Shown piece by piece: positions 48,431 through 60,628 of a stretch of DNA of 64,000 bases (its first letter is position 1; each line of letters begins with the position of its first letter). The DNA lies in contig NC_092186.1 in assembly GCF_043641665.1 (NCBI RefSeq), forward strand, positions 23,194,001 through 23,258,000, given 5' to 3'. The position numbers and the translations under genes were made by a program. The notes under the pieces are model-generated. The model was given only the letters and a program-made list of their open reading frames with translations. It did not search any database and had not been told where the DNA came from. Source of the DNA: Enoplosus armatus. Taxonomy: Eukaryota; Chordata; Actinopteri; Centrarchiformes; Enoplosidae.

Positions 48431-49566
48431 TCGGGTTGCAGCTCCAATAAAAGACTGGAAAAGACAATTTGCTGAAAGACAGAGAGAGAGAGCGAGAGAA
48501 GGTGGGTGTGGGGTAGGTTGAAAAAAAAAGAGATGGAGAGAAAGAGAGACTGAATAATGTACTGTACTGAGTGAGAGAGACGAGAAGAGAGAGTGAGACT
48601 TGGAGCGACATCACAGATGTAGGAGGGAGGGGAGGAGAAACAGAAGAGTTGCAGAGTGATTCTTCCAACCATCCACCTACTTCAGATGCTCTCCTCCTCG
48701 CCTGCATCCTTCCACCTCCCTCCTTTCATCCGTCCAGCCACCCATCCCTCCCTCCCTTCTTCCGTCCATATTTAATGGGAGCGCACACAGTGACAGAGGG
48801 GAGATTGACTGGTCATCTCCTTGGACTAGAGAGGAGGAGGAGGAGGGAGCGAGGGAGGAAGAGGTGGGGTGGAGAAAGACAGAGAGAGAAAGAGTGAACT
48901 CCCTTAAATAATCAATCCTCATATCCTGCCGTTGGCTGGCCCACGCTCCCTCTCGCTCTTCTTCAGTCTTCTCTCTGAAGAGAGGAAGGAAAGGAGTTAG
49001 GAGAGGAGATTTTGGACTACCAGAGATGTGGATGTCGCACATTTCTCCTGGCTAGAGAGAAGATGGGATGATGGACAAATGGACGGGCAACAAAGACAGA
49101 TGGGCAGATGGACTGACGCGTGGTTGGATGTACAGGGACCCTGGCAGACCGACTGATGCTCCAACTCTAAAAGGACTCCTCTGTCTACCTGCCCTGCACT
49201 TTCTACCTCCTCCTCCTGCTCCTCCTCCGGCTCCTCCTCCTCCTCGTCACTCCATCTGCTAGCTGCTCTCTCACTCCTGAGGGAGCTGAAGAAGGGAAAA
49301 GGGAAAAATAAAAGTGATAATGATGAGAGGAAATTGAGAGGAGAAGGTGAAAATATCATCAATAGCAACTTCATCTTCAGCAGGAACTGGTGACAGAAAA
49401 GAGGGAAGTGCTGGACTGTATATTTGACAGCAACACCTTGAGAGCTTGAGGGAAAGAAAGAGAAAGCGAAGCGACAGAGGGGAGAAACTAGAGATGAAGC
49501 TGTGGAGAAGCGCTACAACATGAACTCTATCTTGCCTGTCTAAGGGAAGAACAGACAGCGGAGACG
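48400..49566 (+). promoter_or_regulatory. dlg: Purine-rich 5' flank/5'UTR of the MNYIFG first exon
   Basis: Successive GA-rich stretches (48401-48427, 48480-48600, 48830-48895, 49440-49490) and a CCTCCTCCTG block (49205-49245) lead to the ATG. A short upstream reading frame (49068-49262, ending in Pro-rich codons) could act as a uORF. No TATA box is evident, and the transcription start cannot be placed from sequence. Confidence 0.4.
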
Positions 49567-49836
49567 ATGAACTATATTTTCGGCAACAACACCCTGTACC
49601 CCCGCAGTGCGAGGGTAGGCGGGGCGTCCGGGGGTCAAGGGGCGGGGCTAGGAATCAAACAGAAGCTGGGGCCCAAGCGGGGCTCCTCTGAGGAGCTGGC
49701 GCCTCCCCACACCTCCTCCCCCTCCACCTCCTCTCCCGCCTCCTCCTCCCCCTCCACGTCCTCCTCTCGCTGGCAGCAGCTCCTTATGTTCTTCTCCAGG
49801 AGGAGTGCCTTCACCGACTGTATCAATGCTGGCCAG
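49567..49836 (+). CDS. dlg: DLG-family MAGUK, alternative first exon (MNYIFGNNTL...)
   Basis: This exon holds 90 codons from ATG (A at -3) to the donor CAG|GTAACA, phase 0. It reads MNYIFGNNTLYPRSARVG..., GIKQKLGPKRGSSEEL, a Ser/Pro/Thr-rich stretch, then SRWQQLLMFFSRRSAFTDCI and NAGQ. To my recollection it matches a mammalian DLG1 isoform starting MNYIFGNNTLLYSR with KQKH.AKKGSSDEL and SRWQQIVAFFTRRHSFIDCI. Conserved blocks at both ends bracket a variable middle, here expanded by a TCCTCC repeat coding for Ser/Pro. Lying downstream of the KYRYQ exon, this start gives a short isoform that skips both L27 and N-PEST and splices straight to the PDZ1 side. The FFxRR..FxDC block could bind membrane, with Cys as a possible lipidation site (inference). 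Confidence 0.92.
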
Positions 49837-49855
49837 GTAACACACACGTCACACG

Positions 49856-49856
<1 letters not shown>

Positions 49857-49890
<34 letters not shown>
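49857..49890. repeat. GT microsatellite
   Basis: A GT tract about 20 nt downstream of the MNYIFG exon donor. Confidence 0.9.
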
Positions 49891-49896
<6 letters not shown>

Positions 49897-52633
49897 TGTG
49901 CGCTTTATGCTTGAGGGGTGGTAGGGGATCGGGGTGGGAGGCATGTAACTTAACCTGGGTTTTTGTTGTGTGTATGTGTGTGTGAGTGTGTGTGCGTACA
50001 TGGGGCTGGTCATTACATTAGCAAACATTCTCTAGTTTCAGTTTCTGGGCCAAAACAGGGAGGCAGTCAGGGGCAGCAGGCAGGTTTTAAATTGAAGTTG
50101 AAGCAGCTCTCTGTTTGTGGTTGAGATTCTTGATAATGTTGTCATGGAAATGAGCCCTGGCATAGTGTATGAGACCCAGAGAGACGGTGTGTTGCCATGG
50201 CAAAGCCATCATTTAGCTGATGATTGCATTTGCACCCTGCCAGTCCAGTGGCACTAGATGGTAAGTCACATTGAAATCAAAATCTTACCATGGAAAGGGA
50301 AGGCGAGTGGCTGACCCAGTGAGAGAGGAGTCACACTCACCAAGTCACCCCATGTTTATATGGCTCCTTTCTTCTATTTTGGCACAGCAATGCATAGGAA
50401 GCAAATGTTGTTTTACTTACTTGTTCTATGGTGCGACATAGCTACAGAGCCCACGCACGTAGCAGGCGTAGCTGTGCCTTGGCTAATGCGCGCCCCCTCA
50501 AAAATGTAATTACAGCTATGGCCTCTACAGAGATATTACTTCAAGGCAGCAAGAATTGCCATTGGTCAGTTTGGTCTGTACCTGAAAATTTTGTTGAGAA
50601 CATTAATAGTGAAGACAACATTAAGGAAGCTGAAATCCTCCATAGTCTTCTCCTTTTCAGGAACATTTCCACTGCTAATGTTCTGCTAGCCGCTGTTGTT
50701 CTATAAAACTTAACGAAAGAACATAAACACGGCATTTATTCAGCAATGAGACAGGGATGGATGTAACTACAGTTCTATGAGGACATGAGTTGCCCACCGT
50801 TGCCCACCGCGCAATTATTGTGGGGAATGTAATTAAAGCACCATAGAGCCTGATTATGATCGATACATCAGTCTAGAGCTGCAGTGCTGCTATCAATGGG
50901 TGAAATACAATGCTGAGCTATAACTCAAAACCTACACCATGGCTATCTGCGATGGCACTGCCATTAAACCCCTGTGTCAAGTATAAATCCAGCTAGCTGT
51001 CCATTACATCGCCATTAAAATGACTTGGGTGGATGTGGGCTGAAAGTGTTGGTCCTCCAGTATTATTGCTGACAGAACTCGTAAATAATCCATGTTAACC
51101 AGCTTGAGTCATCACGCCGGCAGCTTGCATAAGTCACTTAATTAATATCCAAAGCAATTTCAACGACCTATGAAGGACCCAGTATGGCAGGAGTGCTACT
51201 TACTTGACGAAGATCTCTGATGTTGACAGATGCTGCGGCAGCTGTCTGCACACAACAGTTTCAAGTTGTCTTAAGCCTCTCGCAAGACACCCCTCCTTAC
51301 TGCCTCCGCAATTCCAACAATGCATCAAAGTCCCCTCTATCTGTTATTCTTTAATCCAAAGCGCCTTTCTTTTTTTTCATCCGAAAACCAGCCGCTCAAT
51401 TTTGTGCACGGAGACACATGAATCCCTTTCATGTAGGTTTGTTTCATGTTTGCCTTTATGTGCTTTTACAATGCGGGTCTTGGTATTAATATTAGATGCT
51501 TATTTTTAGGATGCTGTGCCTGGCATTCTGCACTTCTGAGGAGAAGCTGGCATGAAATCTCAGCCCATTAGGGAACTGCTGCTGTGAGCTGATGATGTGA
51601 TTGGACATTATTGCCCCACCTCCACATGCTGATACTGGATTCCTCCTACCAGTGTACCCGCCCTGCTTCAGCCGTACTTTTGCTTGTGCCGCTGGTCAAC
51701 TGCCCCAAGTGAATGTATTCTCCCGCACTGAGACACTGGCTCACTAAAACTTAACATATAAGCATTGAAAACACTCTGCATCACACAAAATCACAGACAG
51801 GTAAGTACAGGGTAATAATTCAGTATCAGAGCACATATTTTATTAACAGATCTTTGGTAGCGGCACGTTTTTGAGAGAATATATGGAAAGAATAAGATTT
51901 TCCAGAAAATCAGCAAAAGAAAATGCGTATTGGACTCATCGAGATCACTAGCTGGTGGTAGTAATTGTTCAGTCGGGTGTCATTAAACCTGACTGGACTA
52001 AACGTAATTAGAAGAGCGCCAGTCTAACCCCAAACGAGCGAAGACAATGTGGAAACAAGATGGAAATATGGCATCTATGTTTGTTTCATGTATTAAATCG
52101 AGCAACGTTGCAGTCTTCTCATCGATCCGCACAGATCTGATGTTTTCATCGGCCACGATTTTTAGTCTCTTCAGTGGGTGTTTAAGTCACATGCTTTGTG
52201 TACGTCCTGGTTTATTTGCCAAGCCTGTTTCCATCTCACCTTGTTACTTTCATCAATACAGCGTAAAGGAATTGTTTAAATGTGCATAAAAACAGGTGGA
52301 CGGAAATGCACTTCTTGTCATGGCCACATCTTTCTCTTGTGTTGCGCAAACAATTGAATACTTTCCGTACTGCAGATGTACTTTTCAAATGCAGTAATGC
52401 CTCTATTGGATCCCAACCTGCATTATTGATCCAAAACTCCTGAGTGGACGGGGGACCACTCACAATATTCAGCCCTGCCGCACTTATACAGTTTGTCTGC
52501 AGATTTACAGCACAGCCCATGGAAAAAGTTAACCCACCCCCTCTTGCAGTAATCATATTGGCCAGTGTTTTCCCAAGGTGTTGCCATTTTCCTGTCTAAG
52601 GCACTTACTGCATGACTGATAGGCCATTATACT

Positions 52634-52665
<32 letters not shown>

Positions 52666-52811
52666 ACACACACTCACGCACACAGCTGCTGGCCCTGTTG
52701 GTGCAAGAGAACGACTGTTTTTTTTAACTCTTTGATGGAAGACTTTTGGATCTGCTGATTTGGCGTCACAGGCCTAATCAAAAATATGCCATTATGCATT
52801 TCAAACTGTGC

Positions 52812-52814
<3 letters not shown>

Positions 52815-52852
<38 letters not shown>
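52815..52852. repeat. GT microsatellite (left arm of an inverted pair)
   Basis: A pure GT tract of about 19 units, complementary to the CA tract that starts 60 nt later. Confidence 0.95.
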
Positions 52853-52853
<1 letters not shown>

Positions 52854-52911
52854 TCAGATTAGATATTGATGGTTGAATCAAATGCTGGGGAAGTGTGCAT
52901 TGTTCACCTGT

Positions 52912-52961
<50 letters not shown>

Positions 52962-52980
52962 ACACACACACACACACACA
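52912..52980. repeat. CA microsatellite (right arm of an inverted pair)
   Basis: A CA tract of about 34 units with one TA interruption, followed by TACGCGCGCGC (alternating purine-pyrimidine). Confidence 0.95.
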
Positions 52981-53359
52981 TACGCGCGCGCAAACATTCA
53001 TTACGTTTTAATCAAATGACTCGGCCCCTCTGACAAAAACCGTATAGAATAAAACAATGTGACATTTAGAGGTCTGGAATATGTTATCCAGACATGGCAC
53101 TTTATCTCCCCGGAAGGCACTTTATTGCAAAATCTCTGTCTTGCTGGCCCTAATAGCACTGATGCCTTGTGGTATTATCCCGGCAGTCAGTCAGTCTGTT
53201 TCAGTGGCTCCAGGGCTGACTTTAGGTTGTCTTTTGATAGTGACGTTGTTAAGCTTTGTTTGACTGGAGTTTGATCAGCTCTTGTTAGAGCCAAGTATAT
53301 TACCCACAGTGATTTTTGCCTGTTGAGCAAAATGCTGAATTTATGTTGTCTCAGGAACT

Positions 53360-53385
53360 TATAATAATAATAATAATAATAATAA
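53360..53385. repeat. TAA trinucleotide microsatellite
   Basis: A (TAA)n tract of about 8-9 units. Confidence 0.95.
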
Positions 53386-55074
53386 GGGTAATTTCCCTTG
53401 TTTTTTGTTTGCTTTTGTACCATTGTTTTTGTTTTGGACACAAACTGTGGCCTCTCTGCCTCTGCCTGTGTCTCTGTATAATTGATGAGTTGCACAGCAG
53501 AGGTATGAAAGTCATCCCAGTGCTTCAGAAAGCGCTCTAAAAGCCTTAAAGAGGTGTTTAGTGGTCACAGGAAATAGGGGTAAAGAGGGATGGGTAGAGC
53601 CGGAGAGAGAGCGGGAGAGAGAGAGAGAGAATAAGATGGAGAAGGAGAGAATTAGTGATTGATTAGGAGAGCAACCTGATAGTCTATTAGCTCAACGTGG
53701 GCAATGTGGATGTATCATGCACTTTACTCGCTAAGATTAATAATGTATCCGTCAACATAAAGAGCACACATCAAGTCAGCTGACACACTCATACCATGTG
53801 TCAGCTACTCAGTTATTTTACCAGGGTTGGTTATGAGTTAAATAGTAATAATCAGATGTTAAGTAAGAGAAACTGGTATTAATACTAGTATTTTCTCTTT
53901 GGCGTCACCATTTCATTATTGTGCGCAGTGTGTTAGATGTTCCAACTGAGCAACAGAAAGGTTAGGAGACGTGTTGAAAATAGTATTTAAAGCTTAAAAA
54001 GTATGAAATACATGGGAACGGTTTGGCTGGAGCCCATACCGTTCACCAAGTGAAAAGTGCAAAACAGTGAGTAACGAATCTGCAGTTTGGGCTAGAAAGA
54101 GGCATGGAAATGTCATTTATATATATTAGGTCATTTTAAAATGGAAAACGTGTGGGAGCCACGTCATTTACGCTTTCAACCCATACTGCGAAGCAGAGTT
54201 CAACCTACTCTCCCCAACACGCACCCCGCTCCTGTAGAGAGTGGCTCATTATCCTTCTGCTGCCCAAGGAAACTTTCCACTCTCCCTGTGCCTCATGGGA
54301 TACCGCCATGCATGAGTAGGCTTCTCTGGTTTTCTCTGTCGTCTTTCTTTAGATCTGTTGTTCCAGTGGAGCGGTGGGCAGTGAAGGTCATATTTAGGGG
54401 CATGAGTCGGGTATGCTGCACCCGAGTATACCTGAACACTATGAGACTTAATCACAGTCTCTGCCACATTATTTCTATAGATCATCTGTTGTTGAGTGGG
54501 CGGTATGTAATAAACCAAAGTCAGAGTTGTATTTTTGGGAATCTTCACACCATAACTGCCAACTTTCGCCTCCTGCAGTCTTCTCCACGCACTCAGAAGC
54601 TATACATCATCGCTGCATAGAAATCGAGCAGTGCCTCAGTGCAGGAGTGAGGCGAAGGGACGGAGCATTTGCAGTGGCCGTACATGTATTTGACCAAACA
54701 ACCAGGTGTGGTAGGAAACGAAGGTGAGGTATTCATTTAAAGAACTCCTGAAAAGTTATGAGAGCCACAGAAGACTGAGAGGTAACATTTTGTAACGTTT
54801 TTTTGCGTAAACGTCACAGAACTGCACAGAACCGCTGCTGCCGTCTTGTGCTGGTGACGTCATTTGGAGCCAGAGTCTGTGCAGTGGTGATCGGGGGAGG
54901 GGGTGTGGAGCAGCGGTGCGAGGTTCCGCCCATACACCTGCCCAACGCAATCGCGAGATACGAGGAAGAACCACAGTGAATCACAGCTGTCAATCGTGAC
55001 GTCCCACCCCCTTTTTATCGCATCAAATAACTAATTAAAACCAAACTGACCAGGCGGGGTTTATGACCTATACC

Positions 55075-55175
55075 GCAGCCAGCCACCAGGGGGCGATCGA
55101 AATGTTTTGGCTTTGCTTTTGGGGAGCCGTCACGTCGTCCATCTCTATATACAGCAATATATGGTTAAAACCAAT
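55075..55175 (+). repeat. Short dispersed teleost repeat
   Basis: CCACCAGGGGGCGATCGAAATGTTTTGGCTT...GGGGAGCCGTCACGTCGTCCATCT.TATATACAG matches a phrase often seen in fish introns ('gccaccagagggcgat..agatgttttggcttcacttttggggagc'). The family is unnamed. Confidence 0.55.
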
Positions 55176-55564
55176 GTCTTGCAAACATTAACGTGTCCAG
55201 ACTTCAAGGCACCATGACTGACGTGTACCTCCCACTTTGTCTGATCCTGATCAGCTGCTACAATTCAACGTGCATGTTGTGTGCTGCTGTAGCAGTTGTA
55301 GAAATTGCCTCAAAAATCGACCATGTTGTTTGTTTTCTTTTAAATCAATCAGTGGTTTCCTGAATTTGAGTGCGGGAACGAGAGTTCCTGAGACTGAGGT
55401 GATGTCATCAGTGGGAGGGGCGAATCCAAATGTTTACAACCTGGACCACCATTTCCCATTGCAACCAATGAGCTCCTCTGATTGCTGGCCAACACTGCGG
55501 CCGGCATCAGCTGTTGTCATGGTGATGCTGCTATGCTGATCACCAAGCAGAGTGTGGCATGTGG

Positions 55565-55565
<1 letters not shown>

Positions 55566-55631
<66 letters not shown>

Positions 55632-55705
55632 AGGAGAAAGAAAAATAGTAGATGAGTGTGTATAAACTTAAAATCTTAATGTACTCCCTCACTCAGTTGT
55701 GCACA

Positions 55706-55758
<53 letters not shown>
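55566..55758. repeat. Cluster of GT, GA and CA microsatellites
   Basis: (GT)n 55566-55594 joins (GA)n 55595-55628; (CA)n lies at 55709-55758. A further CA tract is at about 55867-55894. Confidence 0.95.
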
Positions 55759-55761
<3 letters not shown>

Positions 55762-55866
55762 GTATTGTAGCAGTGAGTAGTGCATTAGATTTGTGGTGCT
55801 TGAGAGTGTGTGAGGTGTTGCATCACCTTCTGTGTGTGGGATGAAGCTTGCATATCAGCTCTCTCC

Positions 55867-55897
<31 letters not shown>

Positions 55898-56793
55898 GTC
55901 TCCACGCAGACACACTCTCTCTCCTCCCTCTCCGTCAGCCTGTTCTCTGTCTATGCTGACATAATCAACGCAGATTAGCTGACCACGAGCAATCACTTAA
56001 TATGACCACTGACTAATGAGGCCGAACGCAACAGAACGACAACTCCATCTATCCTCCTGTAATTAGTATGGGACGGTGTGACGCTGCTGAAGGCTTGACC
56101 TTTTCACTGCTATCACATGAAACCTTCACAACTGCGTATAAATGATGATGATAATGCGAATCAAAGCTTTAGAGAGTCAGGTTTTTATCTTTAACATTGA
56201 CTTCCTGCGTGATGTTACCAGGCAGAGTAATATTAGTGCATTTGTCTTGCCATCACACGTGGACGTGTCGCAGTAAGTGGCCGGCTCATTACTGCATAAG
56301 ACACCGATTTTAATTGGGAAAGCTTTTGTCACACAGACAACGCAAGACAACGGCAAACTTCTGTCCATGTAAGTGATGCTGTCCCTCTTGACCTGTAATT
56401 GCTGTGCCTTCTCGTTGGCCAGCCACCGTGTCCCTTGATTAAAATTAAAGTTTAATGCCGTGTGATTCTCTGGCATCCTGTGACACAAACGGATGCTAGC
56501 AGCACCAGGGGGTTCAAGGAGGAGGGAAGGCTTATCTATACCATCGGCCACCCTGACAAGTTGTGCCATGACATCATGCCTTTGCGATGAGATGTTTAAT
56601 ATCAGTGTAAGACAAAAAGTGTACTGTATATTTGGTCTAAACTTGGTAAACAATTCTCTGATCACTGGACTTTTGGCAAAAAGACACATTTCTGCGGAGG
56701 GCGAAAGTTTGACTTGACTTTGCCACAGTAGCACGAACTCGAGACTTTTGACCTGTGGTGGAATGTATGTCCTTGTTTGCGGTTAAGTCATTT

Positions 56794-57096
56794 AGAGCTG
56801 AAACAAGCCGCCTGTCAATTGAATAGCCGATTGAAAGAAAATTGATCGGTAACTATGTTGATAATTGATTAGTTATGATTAGCCAAACATTTGCTGGTTC
56901 CAGATTCTTAAATGTGTGGATTTGATGCTTTTCTTTGTCATATATCATAGTTAGCTTAATATCTTTGGGTTTTAAGACAGTTGTTTGGATAAAACAAACA
57001 ATTTTAATATGTCAATTTGACATTTTTCACTACTTGTTAATCGGGTAAATAATCAGCAGATTAATCAATAAAGAAAATAATCTTTTGTTGCAGCCT
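56794..57096. repeat. 'GGCTGCA' foldback repeat, copy 3
   Basis: The left end AGAGCTGAAACAAGCCG and the right end GAAAATAATCTTTTGTTGCAGCC (reverse complement starts GGCTGCAAC) are inverted ends of an element of about 300 bp. The interior has TTTGCTGGTTCCAGATTCTTAAATGTG, GATGCTTTTCTTTGTCATATATCAT and ATATCTTTGGGTTTT, the reverse complement of phrases in copy 1 at 12889. Confidence 0.7.
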
Positions 57097-58154
57097 TTGT
57101 GTCATTATCATGATGTTTGTTCCTGCGATGTGAGCTTGTGGACAACCCATTGTTATGTTATTGTAATGACTTATGGAACTCGAGGAGGAACGAATGAGTA
57201 GCCTCTTTGTAATTAGGTCCTATAGTATTCAAAGTTAGTCTGTATAGTTTTAATTCACTTTGTTGTTGTGTTGCAGTTGCAGCTCCTTGATCTCTGCCAG
57301 CGATGGGCAGAGGGTGGCATCTCTAGACGTTGAAAAGTGAGGTTGTAATTAAGTCATGGAGGAGGATATCTGGAGGCAGGCAGACACAGTAGACACCTGG
57401 ATGGAGAGGGAAAGAGACAGAGTTGCAAACTAATCTGTAAGAGACTCTGAGACCATGTCCTTAACGGAGAATACCATTACAGCAGTATTTCTTCACTCTG
57501 ACTCTTTGGCTCACAGTTGTGAGTGATGCACAGCCAGTCCAGCTAACAGGGCGCAAGCTAGGGTTTCACCAGAAAGGCAGAGAGACACGGGGTGACACAG
57601 ATAGATGAGAAAAGAGAGCGCATTGTAGTCTGAACGCCGCGGTGAATGAGCCACTCGGCTACTGTTGAGCCGTGCGTCCTGACCTGAGGAAGTGAGCTTA
57701 CCCAGCAGCCCCACGAGGAGGATCACCTCCTGAGGTCAACAATCAGTGCGAGAGGAAGAGATTCATCTGAGATCTGCCCTATGGACTGTATAAGACTCTA
57801 GTTCTACCCCTGTGGACCCCACTACTAACGCTCAGATCCCATTACGGCATATAATAGCCCTGCTTACGGTATTTGGAATAATGAGAGAAGGTATTGGATT
57901 GCAGTTCATTGACTATTAAAGCTTTGTTTTAAAACTGTGCTGCACATGAACTTCAGATAAAACTACATGCATCACCTTAAATCATAAGGGAAAGAACCAT
58001 AAGGAATATATATTGTAACTTTCATGATTTATAAAATGGGCCTTCAGATAAACTTCTTACAAACCAAAAAGTTTATGACTAAAAGTCATGACTGAAGAAA
58101 CCAAAGAATCCCACTCACATTTATATAATTACTCTTTGGTCCTCAGACCTTCGC

Positions 58155-58183
58155 CAGGTAAAATAATTCATGAATTTTACCTG
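58155..58183. repeat. Hairpin-forming inverted repeat
   Basis: CAGGTAAAAT and ATTTTACCTG form perfect 10-bp arms around a core that includes TCATGA. Flanking sequence (CAGACCTTCGC on the left, GAGGGCCGAAACGTCG on the right) resembles fish dispersed repeats of the 'gaaggtctgaggaccgaaacgt' kind. Confidence 0.7.
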
Positions 58184-58578
58184 ATGGAGGGCCGAAACGT
58201 CGTTGATAAAGTGAGCACAAGTGATCAACAGTGTGCAGGATTCTTGGATTTTGTCATATAACAGGCAGAAAAAAAAAACACCTCTTTGTTTGCCCACACA
58301 GTCGACAAGAAATCTGCTCTTTTATCGAAGTTGAAAAGATTTGTGCAGGAACTGGGAATCAAAATCAGGCTTTTCTGCAAAATTCTACTACTTTAAAACC
58401 AATTTCACCGTGCACTTTGTGGAACAGCAGCTGAGAAGTCGTTGAACGGACTGCGTATTGTTCAAAAACAAGAAGCATCCCATAGCCCTCCTCTGATACA
58501 CTGTGAAAACAGTGTATTTACCTGTTACTAATTATTTTCTGACATAAGAAATTGCCAAATCATCACATACAACGTCCA

Positions 58579-58881
58579 TTAAAGTTACCCTGTTGAGTTT
58601 TTGACCTTTCCTATCACAGTTATTATTATTATTTTTTTAAAGCTGGCACGATGACATACATGCACGCATGCGCCGATGCTGATATACATTCCTGCCAGTT
58701 GTTTCACAATTAATGCTCTGGTCAGCAGGTGGCGGTAACACACAAAGAAACACAGCAATGCGCCAGCAAAGGCAGGGAGCAAAAACATGTCAACAAGGCA
58801 GGTTTCAAAGTGTTCACACAATCGGCTTTGCAAATGTTTTATGTAAAAGGAATGCAAGAAATCTCCACGGGGCACCTTTAA
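58579..58881. repeat. MITE-like element with terminal inverted repeats
   Basis: The left end TTAAAGTTACCCTGTTGAG and the right end (reverse complement) TTAAAGGTGCCCCGTGGAG match at 15 of 19 positions and enclose about 300 bp with a TTATTATTATT stretch and GGTCAGCAGGTGGCGG. There is no coding capacity, so it is a probable non-autonomous DNA element. Confidence 0.65.
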
Positions 58882-59988
58882 ACATCTGAATGAATCAAAT
58901 TACCTTTTAGGATTTAGGTTATTTTAGTCCCTTCTTTTGAACCAAAAGCAAACAAAGTGAAACAAGCCAAGTTGAGCATCCAGCAACTTAAAGACGCAGA
59001 CATTTATTTATCAAGATTTGTTGGAGACCAAACCAGCACTAAAAAGATAAACCAGTATTGGACTTTAATCCGTCAGTTGGTCAGAAGCACGAGTCCAGTG
59101 GGATGCTCATGTTGCTCTGTCTCTGCTGGATGCTTAAGTAGGCAGCGGTTGGTTAAAACATTAGCTTGCTACGCTGATGGCACATCAGTGCTGTTTTCTG
59201 TGACTTTGTTTTGGAAAAAGAAAATTACATCATGCGGGTTCTAAAGCTTTAAATTTACAATATTTTCAAGTATTTTTTGCAATAAAAGTCTAGTTGTGTT
59301 TTGGTGCCGCCTGTCACACCACACCATGACCTCCTAACCCCACCCCAAAACAAATCCCTGCCGTGCTGTGCGTGGCTGCTGGTGTGATATATGATAATGA
59401 AAGATCTCAGACTGTGACCTCACACGTCGCAGCACGTTACTGTACATACTGTTAACACTCCGCAATGCTAGAGTTATTTAACTCTTGTTCTTAAGGAATG
59501 GACTATATAATTACTGGCATATAGAACGCAGTATTTGCAGTAATATCCAGTTTCCCTCTAACATCAGTGTACCTAAAATAACATCATGCTGGAGTGGACA
59601 TTTGAAAAAACACTAGCCATGAATGTGTAAAGTATCTTTGCCATCAGTTTTACTGAGATGAAAACCGACCAATCAGGTAACCAATCAACTAACCCAACAG
59701 CAGCATCAAAATTGATTGAATTATTATATTTTTTACATGCTGCATGCTATAGTGCATCACTTTGTGCCATGATTGTGTGTGTATAAGCTCCAACTAGATT
59801 CAACCCCACCCCCCCCATTTTTTAAATTTGTTCTAGGAGTCTGCTAGTCATTGATTTGAGATGCAGTGCTGCATTATCTTAGTATAATATCGCACATGCT
59901 GTCAATCAGCACTGATAATATCAGACAGCTGAAACACATAACTCAGTAATGATGAGGGAGCTGTACTGTAGAGTAGCATCATCCCATC

Positions 59989-59998
59989 TGTGTGTGTG

Positions 59999-60033
<35 letters not shown>
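59989..60033. repeat. GT microsatellite
   Basis: A GT tract with one GC interruption. Confidence 0.95.
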
Positions 60034-60606
60034 TGCAGTCTCCCATCAGTGCTCCCTCTGTCTGTGGAGTCTGAGGCCCCCTGCTGGGGACATTCTGCAT
60101 CACAATCTTGTCTCACTGCAGACTGTGGAGTTGGAAATAAAAAATAAAAAAAACCCTGATAAGTGATTAGTCGAATGCCTTTCTAGCAAATGACTACAGC
60201 CCCTGGCCAAAATGTTATTTCCCGTTACGTGGATACGTGGTCCTCAATAATCCTGCGTGGCATCGTCCGAGATCAGTTTTTGGGTGAAAATGCTAAGGAG
60301 TTGAGAGATGAGGAGTGATGATGATTTCACTGGAGGAACAACAAAGAGGTGGCAAGTGGTCAGATGACTGAACACCAGACTAAAGGCAAAACCTGCCGGA
60401 GGCAACAGCATGAAACCAGTGGTGTCTCGTTGTGTGGGGATGGCCCTCCTTTGCTTTTAACTGTACAGAAAGAGGAAGAAAGGCCGCTACCCTCGCTCGG
60501 ACTGACCTGTTAAGAGTAATATATGTGCGCGTTCACTAGATTAATGAATATCCATTACGCTAATTAAATGGAGTAGAAAAGGTTTGACGCTCAATAAATG
60601 AGGATG

Positions 60607-60628
60607 CCCCCCCCCCCCCCCCCCCCCC
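60607..60628. repeat. Poly-C homopolymer
   Basis: An uninterrupted run of 22 C, unusual in length for a GC homopolymer. Confidence 0.9.

Noticed and set aside
48337..49374. Reverse-strand frames rich in SLSLSL and EEE
   Set aside because: They are shadows of the purine-rich 5' flank of the 49567 exon.
54141..54620. 159-codon open frame on the + strand
   Set aside because: There is no domain, no coherent splice sites and no similarity I recognise; its length is within chance for AT/GC-balanced intron.
56177..56734. 185-codon open frame on the - strand
   Set aside because: It has no recognisable domain, a mixed composition, no splice or promoter context, and lies antisense in a DLG intron. 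It could instead be conserved non-coding sequence, but that cannot be seen from one genome.
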